From Candidatus Nanopelagicales bacterium (GTDB taxonomy: Bacteria > Actinomycetota > Actinomycetes > S36-B12 > UBA5976), in assembly GCA_018402365.1 (NCBI GenBank), contig JAGYJD010000010.1, positions 1 to 51,157 on the forward strand: DNA of 51,157 bases, given 5' to 3'. Position numbers and translations under genes: made by a program. This document shows positions 35,095 to 42,260 of the stretch, piece after piece; the stretch's first letter is position 1, and each line of letters opens with the position of its first letter. Under the pieces are notes generated by a model. The model was not told where the DNA came from. It ran no database searches and saw only the letters and a list, made by a program, of their open reading frames with translations.

Positions 35095-36045
35095 CTATTT
35101 TGCCTTAACGGAGCCGGTAACTGAACCGGGCCCAAATTTCTTGCGTGCCTTAACTGCTTCTCGCCAGGCAGGGAATGCCACCTGAAGTCTTCTCGCCAGC
35201 GAAACAGTGGCCCGCTTTTGAAAGACCTCAAAATCAATCTCTTCAACGGCGTCCACTATTCCGCAATAAAGTACGCGGGCGGCTTCTATGCAAGGTTGAC
35301 TCGAAGGGTGCAAGAGTGCGATTCCGCTTCGTGAATTTTCTTCAAGTTTTTTGACTCTTTGAATCTGAAATTTCAAGGCAGCCTTGACGCTTTCATCTGC
35401 CACTCTTTCTTCTAATTTCGCTCGATCAACACCAAATTTTTTTAGCTCAGCCAGAGGTAGATAAATTCTGCCGCGATCTAAATCTTCACTTACATCCCTA
35501 ATGAAGTTCGCTAGCTGAAAAGCGACCCCTAAGTCCTTAGCTCTCTCGTAAGCTTCGGGGCTAGTTGGCTCCAAGATCGAGACCATTTGTAGGCCAATCA
35601 CTGCAGCCGAACCGTAGACATACTCATACAAATCTTCAAATGTTTCATATTCATTCACAGTTAAATCCATCTTCATGGAATGAAGAAAACTTTCAAAATA
35701 TTCGTGAGGGATTTGCCAGCGAATCACGGTGTCTACTACTGCTTTGCATATCTTGTCTTCTGAAGACCCTTGCTTTAAGTCTTGTAAAAATTTATCCCCC
35801 CAGGCGCCAAGCCAAGCGGCCTTTTCTTGGTTAGTAAGGGTGCTAGAGAGATCGTCGACTATTTCATCGGCGTAACGTGCAAAACCATAGAGCGCATGAA
35901 CATATGGACGTTTACCACTTGGCAGTAATTGAGTTGCCAGGTAATAAGTCTTTCCATGTTTGGCGTTAAGTAAGCGGCAAGCTTCGTAAGATTCCCGTAA
36001 TTCGGGTTCGAGGATTTGTGCCGCGTCTAGTTCGCGTTTTGACAT
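35095..36045 (-). CDS. crtB: Phytoene synthase
   Basis: A 316-residue trans-isoprenyl diphosphate synthase that condenses two geranylgeranyl diphosphates to phytoene. The first Asp-rich motif is in FARYADEIVDDL and the second in NFIRDVSEDLDRGRIYLP, holding Mg2+ and the diphosphates. Length fits bacterial CrtB. It lies 12 bases after crtI and 6 bases before cysD, so it connects the carotenoid and sulfation halves of the run. Squalene synthase is the nearest alternative, excluded by crtI and crtE beside it. Confidence 0.93.
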   Translation of the reverse strand: MSKRELDAAQILEPELRESYEACRLLNAKHGKTYYLATQLLPSGKRPYVHALYGFARYADEIVDDLSSTLTNQEKAAWLGAWGDKFLQDLKQGSSEDKICKAVVDTVIRWQIPHEYFESFLHSMKMDLTVNEYETFEDLYEYVYGSAAVIGLQMVSILEPTSPEAYERAKDLGVAFQLANFIRDVSEDLDRGRIYLPLAELKKFGVDRAKLEERVADESVKAALKFQIQRVKKLEENSRSGIALLHPSSQPCIEAARVLYCGIVDAVEEIDFEVFQKRATVSLARRLQVAFPAWREAVKARKKFGPGSVTGSVKAK

Positions 36046-36057
36046 ACTCCGATTTTG

Positions 36058-37599
36058 CTAGCGATAAGCGCGAGAGCGGTAGGAGGGGTCTTTGCCCAAG
36101 ATTCGCTCTGCCGCTAAACGCCCACTAATGAGGACCATTGGCACTCCAACTCCGGGCTGGGTTCCACTGCCAGCGAAAACTACATTTTCACCCCAAATGT
36201 TTCGAGGTCGAAATGGCCCAGTTTGAAAAAAGGTGTGCGCAGAAGCAAAGGGAGCTCCCCGCTCCATGCCACGCTCTTGCCAATCCAAAGGCGAAGTTGG
36301 GTAGGCAACTTCAATATTTTTTTCAAAATCGGTGTATCCGCGTTGCTCTAAAATCCTGATTATTTCTTCTTGATAGCGAGGGGTTTCTTTGGTCCAATCT
36401 ATGTCGGCATCCATATTCGGCGTTGGGAGCAGCACATAGTAGATGTCACGATTTTTTGGTGCTAGGTCTGGATCTGAATGAGTTGGATTAGTCACCAGCA
36501 AAGATGGATCTTTCATCAATCGCTTACGATCAATTAAATCTGTGAATACTTCTTTCCAGTCTTGACCAAAATGAATATTGTGGTGCGCAATTTTTTCATA
36601 CTTCTTTTTGCTGCCGACTAAAAGAGTAAAAGCAGAAGGTGAGTAGCGTAATCGAGAAACATTCCACGATTTTTCACCTAACAAGTCCCGCCAAGCAACT
36701 GGTAAGTCAGCATTTAGAACAAAAGCATCTGCCACTATGCGCTCGCCAGTTGACGTAATTACTGCACTAGCTCGTCCGTTATTATGTTCAACCTTTGCAA
36801 CAGTGGTGTTATATTTAAAAGTCACACCATGCTTTTCTGCTGCAGCCGCTAAAGCTCTTGGAACCGCGTGCATTCCACCTTTTGGAAAAAACACACCAGC
36901 GACTGAGTCCATATAAGCGATGACTGCGTAGATAGCCAAGGCCTGGTAGGGCGAGAGACCGGCATACATGGCTTGAAAGGAATAAATTCTTTCAGTTCTA
37001 AAGTCTTTAAAGTACTGCTTAGCCTTTGGTGCTAATTTTCTGAAACCACCTAAAGCTACCAATTTTGCCAAGTTGGGAGTTAATAAATCTAAAGGTGTGT
37101 CAATATTCTTGTCTATAAAGTCTTTCATTTCGTATTTGTAGAGTTTTGAAACGAAATCTACGTACTTCAAATAACCTTGAGCTTCATCTGGACCAATCAC
37201 TGATTCAATCTCTGCCGCCATTCGGGCAGGGTCGGCGTGCACATCTAGTTGTGAGCCATCGTGATAAAAAGCTCTATAAAGCGGGCTAACCGGACTTAGT
37301 TCTAACCAGTCTTCCATTTTTTCGCCAACTGCATCAAACGCATCTCTGATCAAATCAGGCATCGTTAAAACGGATGGGCCGGTATCAAATTTGTATCCGT
37401 CGGTTGAAAGTAAACCGTTGCGACCACCTGGGACTGGCTCTTTTTCTAAAACAGTTACCTTGCGACCCTTGCCAGCTAAACGCAGCGCACAAGAGAGTCC
37501 GGCTAAACCAGCTCCTACAATCACAATCTCATCAGTTTTACCCGAGACGGTGCGTACTTTGCCGGGTACTAGATCTTCGATTTTTAAACTCATGGTCAT
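36058..37599 (-). CDS. crtI: Phytoene desaturase
   Basis: A 513-residue FAD-dependent desaturase. The dinucleotide-binding motif GAGLAGLSCALRLAGKGRKV lies near residues 28-47 and is followed by VLEKEPVPGGRNG. The C-terminal end has GTQPGVGVPMVLISGRLAAE, the usual CrtI tail. It introduces four double bonds into phytoene to give lycopene. Translation may start at the first or second of two nearby ATGs (37599 or 37593). Its start overlaps the crtE stop by four bases, showing coupling. Confidence 0.94.
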   Translation of the reverse strand: MTMSLKIEDLVPGKVRTVSGKTDEIVIVGAGLAGLSCALRLAGKGRKVTVLEKEPVPGGRNGLLSTDGYKFDTGPSVLTMPDLIRDAFDAVGEKMEDWLELSPVSPLYRAFYHDGSQLDVHADPARMAAEIESVIGPDEAQGYLKYVDFVSKLYKYEMKDFIDKNIDTPLDLLTPNLAKLVALGGFRKLAPKAKQYFKDFRTERIYSFQAMYAGLSPYQALAIYAVIAYMDSVAGVFFPKGGMHAVPRALAAAAEKHGVTFKYNTTVAKVEHNNGRASAVITSTGERIVADAFVLNADLPVAWRDLLGEKSWNVSRLRYSPSAFTLLVGSKKKYEKIAHHNIHFGQDWKEVFTDLIDRKRLMKDPSLLVTNPTHSDPDLAPKNRDIYYVLLPTPNMDADIDWTKETPRYQEEIIRILEQRGYTDFEKNIEVAYPTSPLDWQERGMERGAPFASAHTFFQTGPFRPRNIWGENVVFAGSGTQPGVGVPMVLISGRLAAERILGKDPSYRSRAYR

Positions 37600-38657
37600 A
37601 GTCTGCGGCTAGTTGCGGCAACTGCCAACTCGGAAAGTGCAGTTTTGGCTTCTGCTGTGATCGAAGACACCGCCAGAGCTGACTGGGATTGCTCAAAAAG
37701 TTGATTTATCAGGCTTTCTACCTTTTCTAGGGCGCCAGTGGCCTGAATAACTTCTCTGAGCTGGTTTACCCCTGTTGGTGAGAGGTCGGCTTTTGCGAAG
37801 AGTTCATCCAAAATCATCATTTGCGGTTTCGTGGCTCCCTTAAATGCCAACTCGATCAACACAGTTCTTTTACCCTCTCGTAAATCATCACCAGCTGGTT
37901 TTCCCGTCTCTTCAGGATCGCCAAATACCCCTAAAATATCATCGCGAAGTTGAAAGGCTTCACCTAACGGCAAGCCGTAATCAGTGAAAGATTGAATTAA
38001 CTCGGCGTCAGCTACCGCTAAGTTACAACCTAGATGCAAGGGTCGTTCGATGGTGTACTTAGCAGACTTAAATCTAATAACATTTAAGGCTTCCTCAATT
38101 GATCCACCACCCTTGGCTTGACTATATAAATCTAAATATTGGCCTGCCATCAATTCTGTGCGCATCAAATCATAAAGATTTTTACCGCGTCGCAAGGCCA
38201 CTTCATCAATACCACTGGTTAAGAGCATTTGGTCTGCCCAAGAGAGCATTAGATCACCAAGTAAAACTGCTCCACCGATACCAAATAATTCTTCACCACC
38301 AGCCCATTTGCCAGCTTGATGCAAATGTTCAAATCTTTTATGAATTGAAGGCTTACCTCGTCTGGTATCTGAAGCATCCATCACGTCATCGTGAACTAGT
38401 GCGCAACCTTGTAAAAATTCTAATGCACTCGCTGCGTACAGAATCTCTGTTTCACCCGCGCCACCAGAGCCTTTGTAACCCCAGTAGCAAAAAGCTGCCC
38501 GCAAACGCTTACCACCAGAAAGAAAGTCTTTTGCAAAATTAATCATTTGACCAGCAGCCGGTGAGACATTATCTAAAATTAGTTTTTGTTCGTTCAAAAA
38601 ATTATCAATATTTTCTTGAACCTGCGGGCGAATTTTTAAGCTTTCCATTTTTTCCAC
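37596..38657 (-). CDS. crtE: Geranylgeranyl diphosphate synthase
   Basis: A 353-residue trans-prenyltransferase. The first Asp-rich motif DDVMD lies in LVHDDVMDASDTRRGKPS and the second in LRDDILGVFGD; both bind diphosphate with Mg2+. Length and the LVHDD context fit the actinobacterial IdsA/CrtE group that makes C20 diphosphate for carotenoids and other lipids. It overlaps the upstream glycosyltransferase-like gene by 22 bases and crtI by four, placing it firmly in the operon. Confidence 0.92.
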   Translation of the reverse strand: MEKMESLKIRPQVQENIDNFLNEQKLILDNVSPAAGQMINFAKDFLSGGKRLRAAFCYWGYKGSGGAGETEILYAASALEFLQGCALVHDDVMDASDTRRGKPSIHKRFEHLHQAGKWAGGEELFGIGGAVLLGDLMLSWADQMLLTSGIDEVALRRGKNLYDLMRTELMAGQYLDLYSQAKGGGSIEEALNVIRFKSAKYTIERPLHLGCNLAVADAELIQSFTDYGLPLGEAFQLRDDILGVFGDPEETGKPAGDDLREGKRTVLIELAFKGATKPQMMILDELFAKADLSPTGVNQLREVIQATGALEKVESLINQLFEQSQSALAVSSITAEAKTALSELAVAATSRRL

Positions 38658-39664
38658 CAGGCATGTGAGTCAAAAATTATGCTTACCAGCGCCGCCAGGG
38701 GAGTTAAGGCAATTTTTTGAAAATTAATCGGTTTATAATTTGCGAGTTGCCTAAACGATAAAAGCGAGCCTAGTTTAATGCCAATTAGACCGAGCAGCTT
38801 CAACGATCTGCTTCTTGAAAAAATAAAAACTAATACCGGAGCTAGATAAGTTAAAGCTCGTATCGCTAATTCATCTAAAGGAGTCGGCTCTTTTTTTGTA
38901 GACCGGTGTTCATCAATTGTTAAAAGAGTCTTACCATTCACAATCGCTACCGGTAATTCATGCTGCTGAAGCACCTTGACTAGCCCCACTCCTAAATCGG
39001 GATTTGTGCCCACCCGAGTATGACCAGCAATCCGGTTATAAGCATCCTTTTGAATTATTAGCAGATCTGGGCTAACTGCTGATTCGCTCTGCATTTTGGT
39101 AAGGGTCAATAAACTTTTGCCGAGTTCATCTAAATAATTAAGATTCAAGGGGTTTTTGATTTTGGGATTAATAAAAAGTGCGGTTAGCTCGTTTGCGATT
39201 AAATAATTGAGGCTGCTGATAAATAAATTAGATGAAACTAACACCCTAGGATTAATAAAAACCAGTATTTCGCCCTCAGCAGCAAAAGCTAATTTTTGAC
39301 AATTCCAAGCCACCTCACTCCAACCGGCGGGAGTTAAATCAGCTTCATTAAAAAGATTTTTTACCCGATCGTCACTTGCGGGCAAGCTTTCATTTACTAA
39401 TATTTCTGAGTCCTTTAATCCTTCTTGTGTGAGTAAATCTGCGATCAAGGCAGCGGTTTGAGGTTGATTACTTAGCGCGATAATGAATGAAATTTTATTT
39501 TGATACTCACCCTTGGTTTCAGGAAGTGGATTAATTTTCAATTGATTTAGCGGTTTATATTCCAGCAAAGTTTTAATGCCTAGCGCCACTGAACCTGCTG
39601 CTAAAAGTGAGAGAGTCGAGTTTGTTTTAGCCAATTTAGCGATCCTTAAATGCAATAAAGGCAT
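38636..39664 (-). CDS. Degenerate GT2-like (CruG-like) glycosyltransferase
   Basis: A 342-residue protein that aligns by eye with GT2 enzymes of the CruG type. An N-terminal hydrophobic segment precedes FIIALSNQPQ, and the motif block PAGWSEVAWNCQKLAFAA followed by EGEILVFINPRV copies the P-x-GW...WAC...GD-LLFLDADV pattern. The DxD metal site reads NPR and the later ED motif reads PDLGVGL, so key catalytic residues are missing. C-terminal hydrophobic segments suggest membrane attachment. It overlaps crtE and the CruF-like gene. It may have lost catalysis, act as a partner, or use another donor. Confidence 0.55.
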   Translation of the reverse strand: MPLLHLRIAKLAKTNSTLSLLAAGSVALGIKTLLEYKPLNQLKINPLPETKGEYQNKISFIIALSNQPQTAALIADLLTQEGLKDSEILVNESLPASDDRVKNLFNEADLTPAGWSEVAWNCQKLAFAAEGEILVFINPRVLVSSNLFISSLNYLIANELTALFINPKIKNPLNLNYLDELGKSLLTLTKMQSESAVSPDLLIIQKDAYNRIAGHTRVGTNPDLGVGLVKVLQQHELPVAIVNGKTLLTIDEHRSTKKEPTPLDELAIRALTYLAPVLVFIFSRSRSLKLLGLIGIKLGSLLSFRQLANYKPINFQKIALTPLAALVSIIFDSHAWWKKWKA

Positions 39665-40430
39665 AAAGAAGTGCCAGCACGCCTAAATAAGAGAATATCC
39701 AGAGTGCATTAATAAACAAATCAAATTCGATAAAAACTATCAGGGAGCAAAAAAATGAAAAAATTAAATAGGCTGCAAAAGGAGGGCGGGAACTTAACTT
39801 ATCATTTCGCGGTAGTTGACTTGCCATAATTAAAATTAAAGCAAAAACAAAGAACCCAACGACAAGAGCTCTAGTGGGAATACTTACAAAAGTTCGAGTT
39901 GATTCCGTTAGATTTAGCCATTGCCAGTATCCAGCATTTGTCGCGACCTGTTCTAGCGCAAATTGAACAGAGTTTGCAATAAAAGCTCCAATTACTACTA
40001 CCGCAATCGGAGAATAAACCATTCTTCTCGCCATAGTGAAAGCAAAGTAGCTAATCGCTACCCAAAATAATGGCAAAATACTTGGAACCGAAAATAATTG
40101 ATTACCCAAGAGATAGGTATACGCGATCTCTCCGAACAAAATTCCGGCAGAGCCATTTAAGGCCAGTGCAGAAAAGCTAATTCCGTAGCCAATTATCCCA
40201 AAAGTTATAGCCCAACTGAAGCCGTGCCAAATTACTGCATGAAATACAGCAGTAGAAAAAAGAAAAATGAGAATAAATAGAAAAAGAGAGTCTTGCCGGT
40301 TCGCAGGCATAAATAGCCAAAGTGCACTTGAAATAAACAGGGCTAAAACGTTTAGCCAGGGTACGAGTCGAAGCCCCTTGCTGGGGCCGCCTAGTTCACG
40401 ATGCTTACCCCGATATACCCGAACGCTCAT
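39636..40430 (-). CDS. CruF-like (DUF422) carotenoid biosynthesis membrane protein
   Basis: A polytopic membrane protein of about 265 residues from ATG 40430. An upstream-open frame reaches 40751 but would run through the divergent riboswitch and encodes a non-membrane extension, so I reject that. The segment YTYLLGNQLFSVPSILPLFW followed by about 40 residues and GYWQW is the pattern of DUF422 carotenoid proteins, which include CruF (1',2'-hydratase) and bacterioruberin-pathway hydratases. Paired with a CruG-like gene, it predicts hydration of an acyclic carotenoid end. The match is by eye and is weaker than for the other crt genes. Confidence 0.55.
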   Translation of the reverse strand: MSVRVYRGKHRELGGPSKGLRLVPWLNVLALFISSALWLFMPANRQDSLFLFILIFLFSTAVFHAVIWHGFSWAITFGIIGYGISFSALALNGSAGILFGEIAYTYLLGNQLFSVPSILPLFWVAISYFAFTMARRMVYSPIAVVVIGAFIANSVQFALEQVATNAGYWQWLNLTESTRTFVSIPTRALVVGFFVFALILIMASQLPRNDKLSSRPPFAAYLIFSFFCSLIVFIEFDLFINALWIFSYLGVLALLYAFIAFKDR

Positions 40431-40550
40431 ACCCAGACAACTTAATAGCAACAGCCACCAGGCCAGCGAACGCCTCTTCTGGCAACCCTTGCAAAAGTGG
40501 AGTATCGATATAGCCCAGCAATTATGTGAGGTTTGTTCTATACTTGTGTG

Positions 40551-40638
40551 CACACGGGAGTTCGAGCAATCGGACTGAGAGGAAGGCAACGCGCCTTCGA
40601 CCGTAAGACCATTCGGGTAATGCCGAGTTAGGGAGAAG
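40551..40638 (+). promoter_or_regulatory. TPP (THI-box) riboswitch
   Basis: The region has the hallmark elements of a thiamine pyrophosphate aptamer in order: GGGAG, CTGAGAGG (THI box, 40573-40580), CGACCGTAAGACC, and TTCGGGTAATGCCGAGTTAGGGA. The closing 3' arm TTAGGGAGA contains the Shine-Dalgarno for the gene starting at 40642, so ligand binding would mask it and shut off translation. TATACT at 40539-40544 is a good -10 box. Its position just before a PnuC-family transporter predicts thiamine control. Confidence 0.88.
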
Positions 40639-40641
40639 CTA

Positions 40642-41232
40642 ATGATCGTTTTATTTGACGTTTTTGGATATCCAGTGACTGTGCTAGAAATTCTTGCTAC
40701 TACCGCAGCCTTAATCGGAGTTTGGCTGGGTACTACCGGTAAAAGAATCACTTGGCCTTGGTGGATTTTAGGTAGTGTGCTGTACGCAGTTTTATTTTGG
40801 CAATACGACCTTTATGCCAGCGCTGCTTTGCAATTGGTCTTTATCGCGGCAGCAATTTGGGGCTGGTTTGGCTGGGGTAGCGAGGGAGCTCAACCTAGCA
40901 ACTTAAAAAATTCTCAACGCTTTATTACGCTGAGCATTTTAGTAGTTGCAGTGCTGGCTCTGGCTCCTTGGTTAGAGAGCATTGGTGCTGCCGCCTCTTT
41001 GCCGGATTCATTTATTTTGGTAGCCAGCGTGGTAGCGCAAGTAATTATGGTGAGAGAAAAGTTTGAAGCGTGGCCAATTTGGGCTGTGGTAAATGTGGTA
41101 GCAACTGTTCACTACGCCAATCAAGGCCTCATATTCACCGCTGTGCTTTATGCGGTATTTGTGGCAGTAGCGATTGTGGGATGGAAGCGATGGAGCGACC
41201 GCGCTCGTTCAGCGAACTCACTAAAGAGTTAA
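40642..41232 (+). CDS. pnuT: PnuC-family transporter, predicted thiamine transporter PnuT
   Basis: A 196-residue protein with about seven hydrophobic segments. The PnuC signature is present as TWPWWILGSVLYAVLFWQYD (near residues 37-56), and a second W-x3-G repeat (WGWFGWG) follows. PnuC proteins move nicotinamide riboside by facilitated diffusion and PnuT variants move thiamine. The upstream TPP riboswitch is decisive for thiamine here. These carriers need an internal kinase to trap the vitamin, and the overlapping P-loop kinase gene could supply it. Confidence 0.83.
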   Translation: MIVLFDVFGYPVTVLEILATTAALIGVWLGTTGKRITWPWWILGSVLYAVLFWQYDLYASAALQLVFIAAAIWGWFGWGSEGAQPSNLKNSQRFITLSILVVAVLALAPWLESIGAAASLPDSFILVASVVAQVIMVREKFEAWPIWAVVNVVATVHYANQGLIFTAVLYAVFVAVAIVGWKRWSDRARSANSLKS

Positions 41233-41777
41233 TTACTCGCGAAAGTAATTTGCTTATCGCAGTCGACGGGCCTGCCGGCTCTGGTAAGACTACTTTTGCC
41301 AAAGCTTTAAGTGAGTACTTACCAAAGTCGGCAGTAGTACACATGGATGAGATTTATAACGGCTGGGATGACGCACTAACTGAAAGTCTTTCTGACAATT
41401 TACTTAACTGGATGATCGAGCCTTTTAAAGAAAAAAGACCAATCAAATACCCGGTGTTTGATTGGCACCAAAGTCGTTATCTTGAGATTAAAACCCTTGA
41501 AGAGCTAGATTTTTTGATTTTAGAAGGGGTGGGGTCGGGGAGTAATCGAGTGTTTTCTGAACTTGATTATTTAATCTGGATAGAAGCTGATTTAAAGCTA
41601 GGGCTTGAGCGAGTAAAGCTGCGCGATGGTGAAGAGGTAGCTCAGCAAATGGCTAAGTGGCGAGGATTAGAGGCAGCTTGGTTTAAAGAAAATCAAACTA
41701 AAGAAAATGCCCATCTTCAAGTAAATGGCAATCTGAGGAATGAGATCGATTTAACTAAGGAATTTTGGCCACTTTAA
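41190..41777 (+). CDS. P-loop kinase of the uridine-kinase-like type, possible vitamin trap
   Basis: About 195 residues from ATG 41190 (or 41181), overlapping pnuT by 43 bases. The Walker A motif is GPAGSGKTTFAK (about residues 27-38), the Asp in VVHMDEIYNGWDD corresponds to the substrate-binding Asp of uridine/nucleoside kinases, and a LEGVGSG segment follows the Walker B position. Context (TPP riboswitch, PnuT) suggests phosphorylation of thiamine or its precursor. It is not a known ThiN, ThiK or TnrA-type family by eye. Nucleoside kinase or another vitamin kinase remains possible. Confidence 0.7.
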   Translation: MERPRSFSELTKELITRESNLLIAVDGPAGSGKTTFAKALSEYLPKSAVVHMDEIYNGWDDALTESLSDNLLNWMIEPFKEKRPIKYPVFDWHQSRYLEIKTLEELDFLILEGVGSGSNRVFSELDYLIWIEADLKLGLERVKLRDGEEVAQQMAKWRGLEAAWFKENQTKENAHLQVNGNLRNEIDLTKEFWPL

Positions 41778-41786
41778 GACCCAGGG

Positions 41787-41817
41787 TTGACTTTTGTCGG
41801 GGGTGGGTAGTTAACTA
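41787..41817 (+). promoter_or_regulatory. Candidate promoter of the SOS mutagenesis operon
   Basis: TTGACT at 41787-41792 is a good -35 and TTAACT/TAACTA near 41811-41817 a plausible -10 with 18-19 base spacing. The LexA box begins eight bases downstream at 41825, a position that would block initiation. Confidence 0.5.
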
Positions 41818-41824
41818 TGAGTAT

Positions 41825-41840
41825 TCGAACACCTGTTCGA
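41825..41840. promoter_or_regulatory. Perfect LexA (SOS) box
   Basis: TCGAACACCTGTTCGA matches the actinobacterial consensus TCGAAC-N4-GTTCGA at every position, unlike the imperfect sites near lexA. It is 139 bases upstream of the DUF6504-dnaE2-dinB operon and just downstream of a promoter-like pair. Tight repression, released by DNA damage, is expected. Confidence 0.92.
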
Positions 41841-41842
41841 AA

Positions 41843-41978
41843 GATGGCCTAGTGGAACCCCCAACTACTTAGGCCATCAGCATTTCATCACCGGCCTCGC
41901 TGATGCGGGGAAGCGCTCAGCTGGGTCGGTGGCCCCCAACCGTCTTCCCACGGAAAACCACAAAAGGATTTAAGACGG
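41843..41978 (+). promoter_or_regulatory. Structured 5' leader of the SOS mutagenesis operon with competing hairpins
   Basis: Three inverted repeats are visible. GATGGCCTA (41843-41851) pairs perfectly with TAGGCCATC (41870-41878). CATCAGC (41875-41881) pairs with GCTGATG (41899-41905) and shares CATC with the first stem, so the two are mutually exclusive. CCGTCTT (41940-41946) pairs with AAGACGG (41972-41978), placing the AAGGA ribosome site in its loop directly before the ATG at 41979. Such an arrangement is typical of leaders that switch. I do not recognise it as a named RNA family. Confidence 0.5.
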
Positions 41979-42260
41979 ATGCGGTTGCGTCGTAGTGAAG
42001 CGGTAACAGTTTGGTCGGAGGGCGAGCGCCCGACTCGATTTATTTGGAATCAAAACCGGTATTTGGTAGTTGAACATTTATCTCGCTGGTTTGAAATGAC
42101 TCCTTGGTGGGTAGCTACTGATTTAGCAATTGCCAATCTGGGTGAGCAAGAGGTGTGGCGAGTAGTTGCTCGCCGGATTAACTCTGCCAATAGCGGGGTT
42201 TTTGACTTAATTACTTTTGAAAATAATTCTCACTGGTATCTATCGAGAGTGATCGACTAA
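41979..42260 (+). CDS. DUF6504-type small protein of the dnaE2 operon
   Basis: A 93-residue protein rich in Trp and Arg (SWF-type strand motifs such as RFIWNQNRYLVVEHLSRWFE). Proteins of this size and pattern are found next to error-prone polymerase genes in actinobacteria (DUF6504); no activity is known. It is the first gene after the LexA box and its stop codon directly abuts the dnaE2 start. Expression with dnaE2 and dinB implies a role in translesion synthesis, perhaps as a partner protein; that is inference. Confidence 0.72.
   Translation: MRLRRSEAVTVWSEGERPTRFIWNQNRYLVVEHLSRWFEMTPWWVATDLAIANLGEQEVWRVVARRINSANSGVFDLITFENNSHWYLSRVID

Noticed and set aside
40431-40751. Upstream extension of the CruF-like frame by 107 codons
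   Set aside because: It would run antisense through the TPP riboswitch, has no membrane character and no ribosome site. The ATG at 40430 is the better start.
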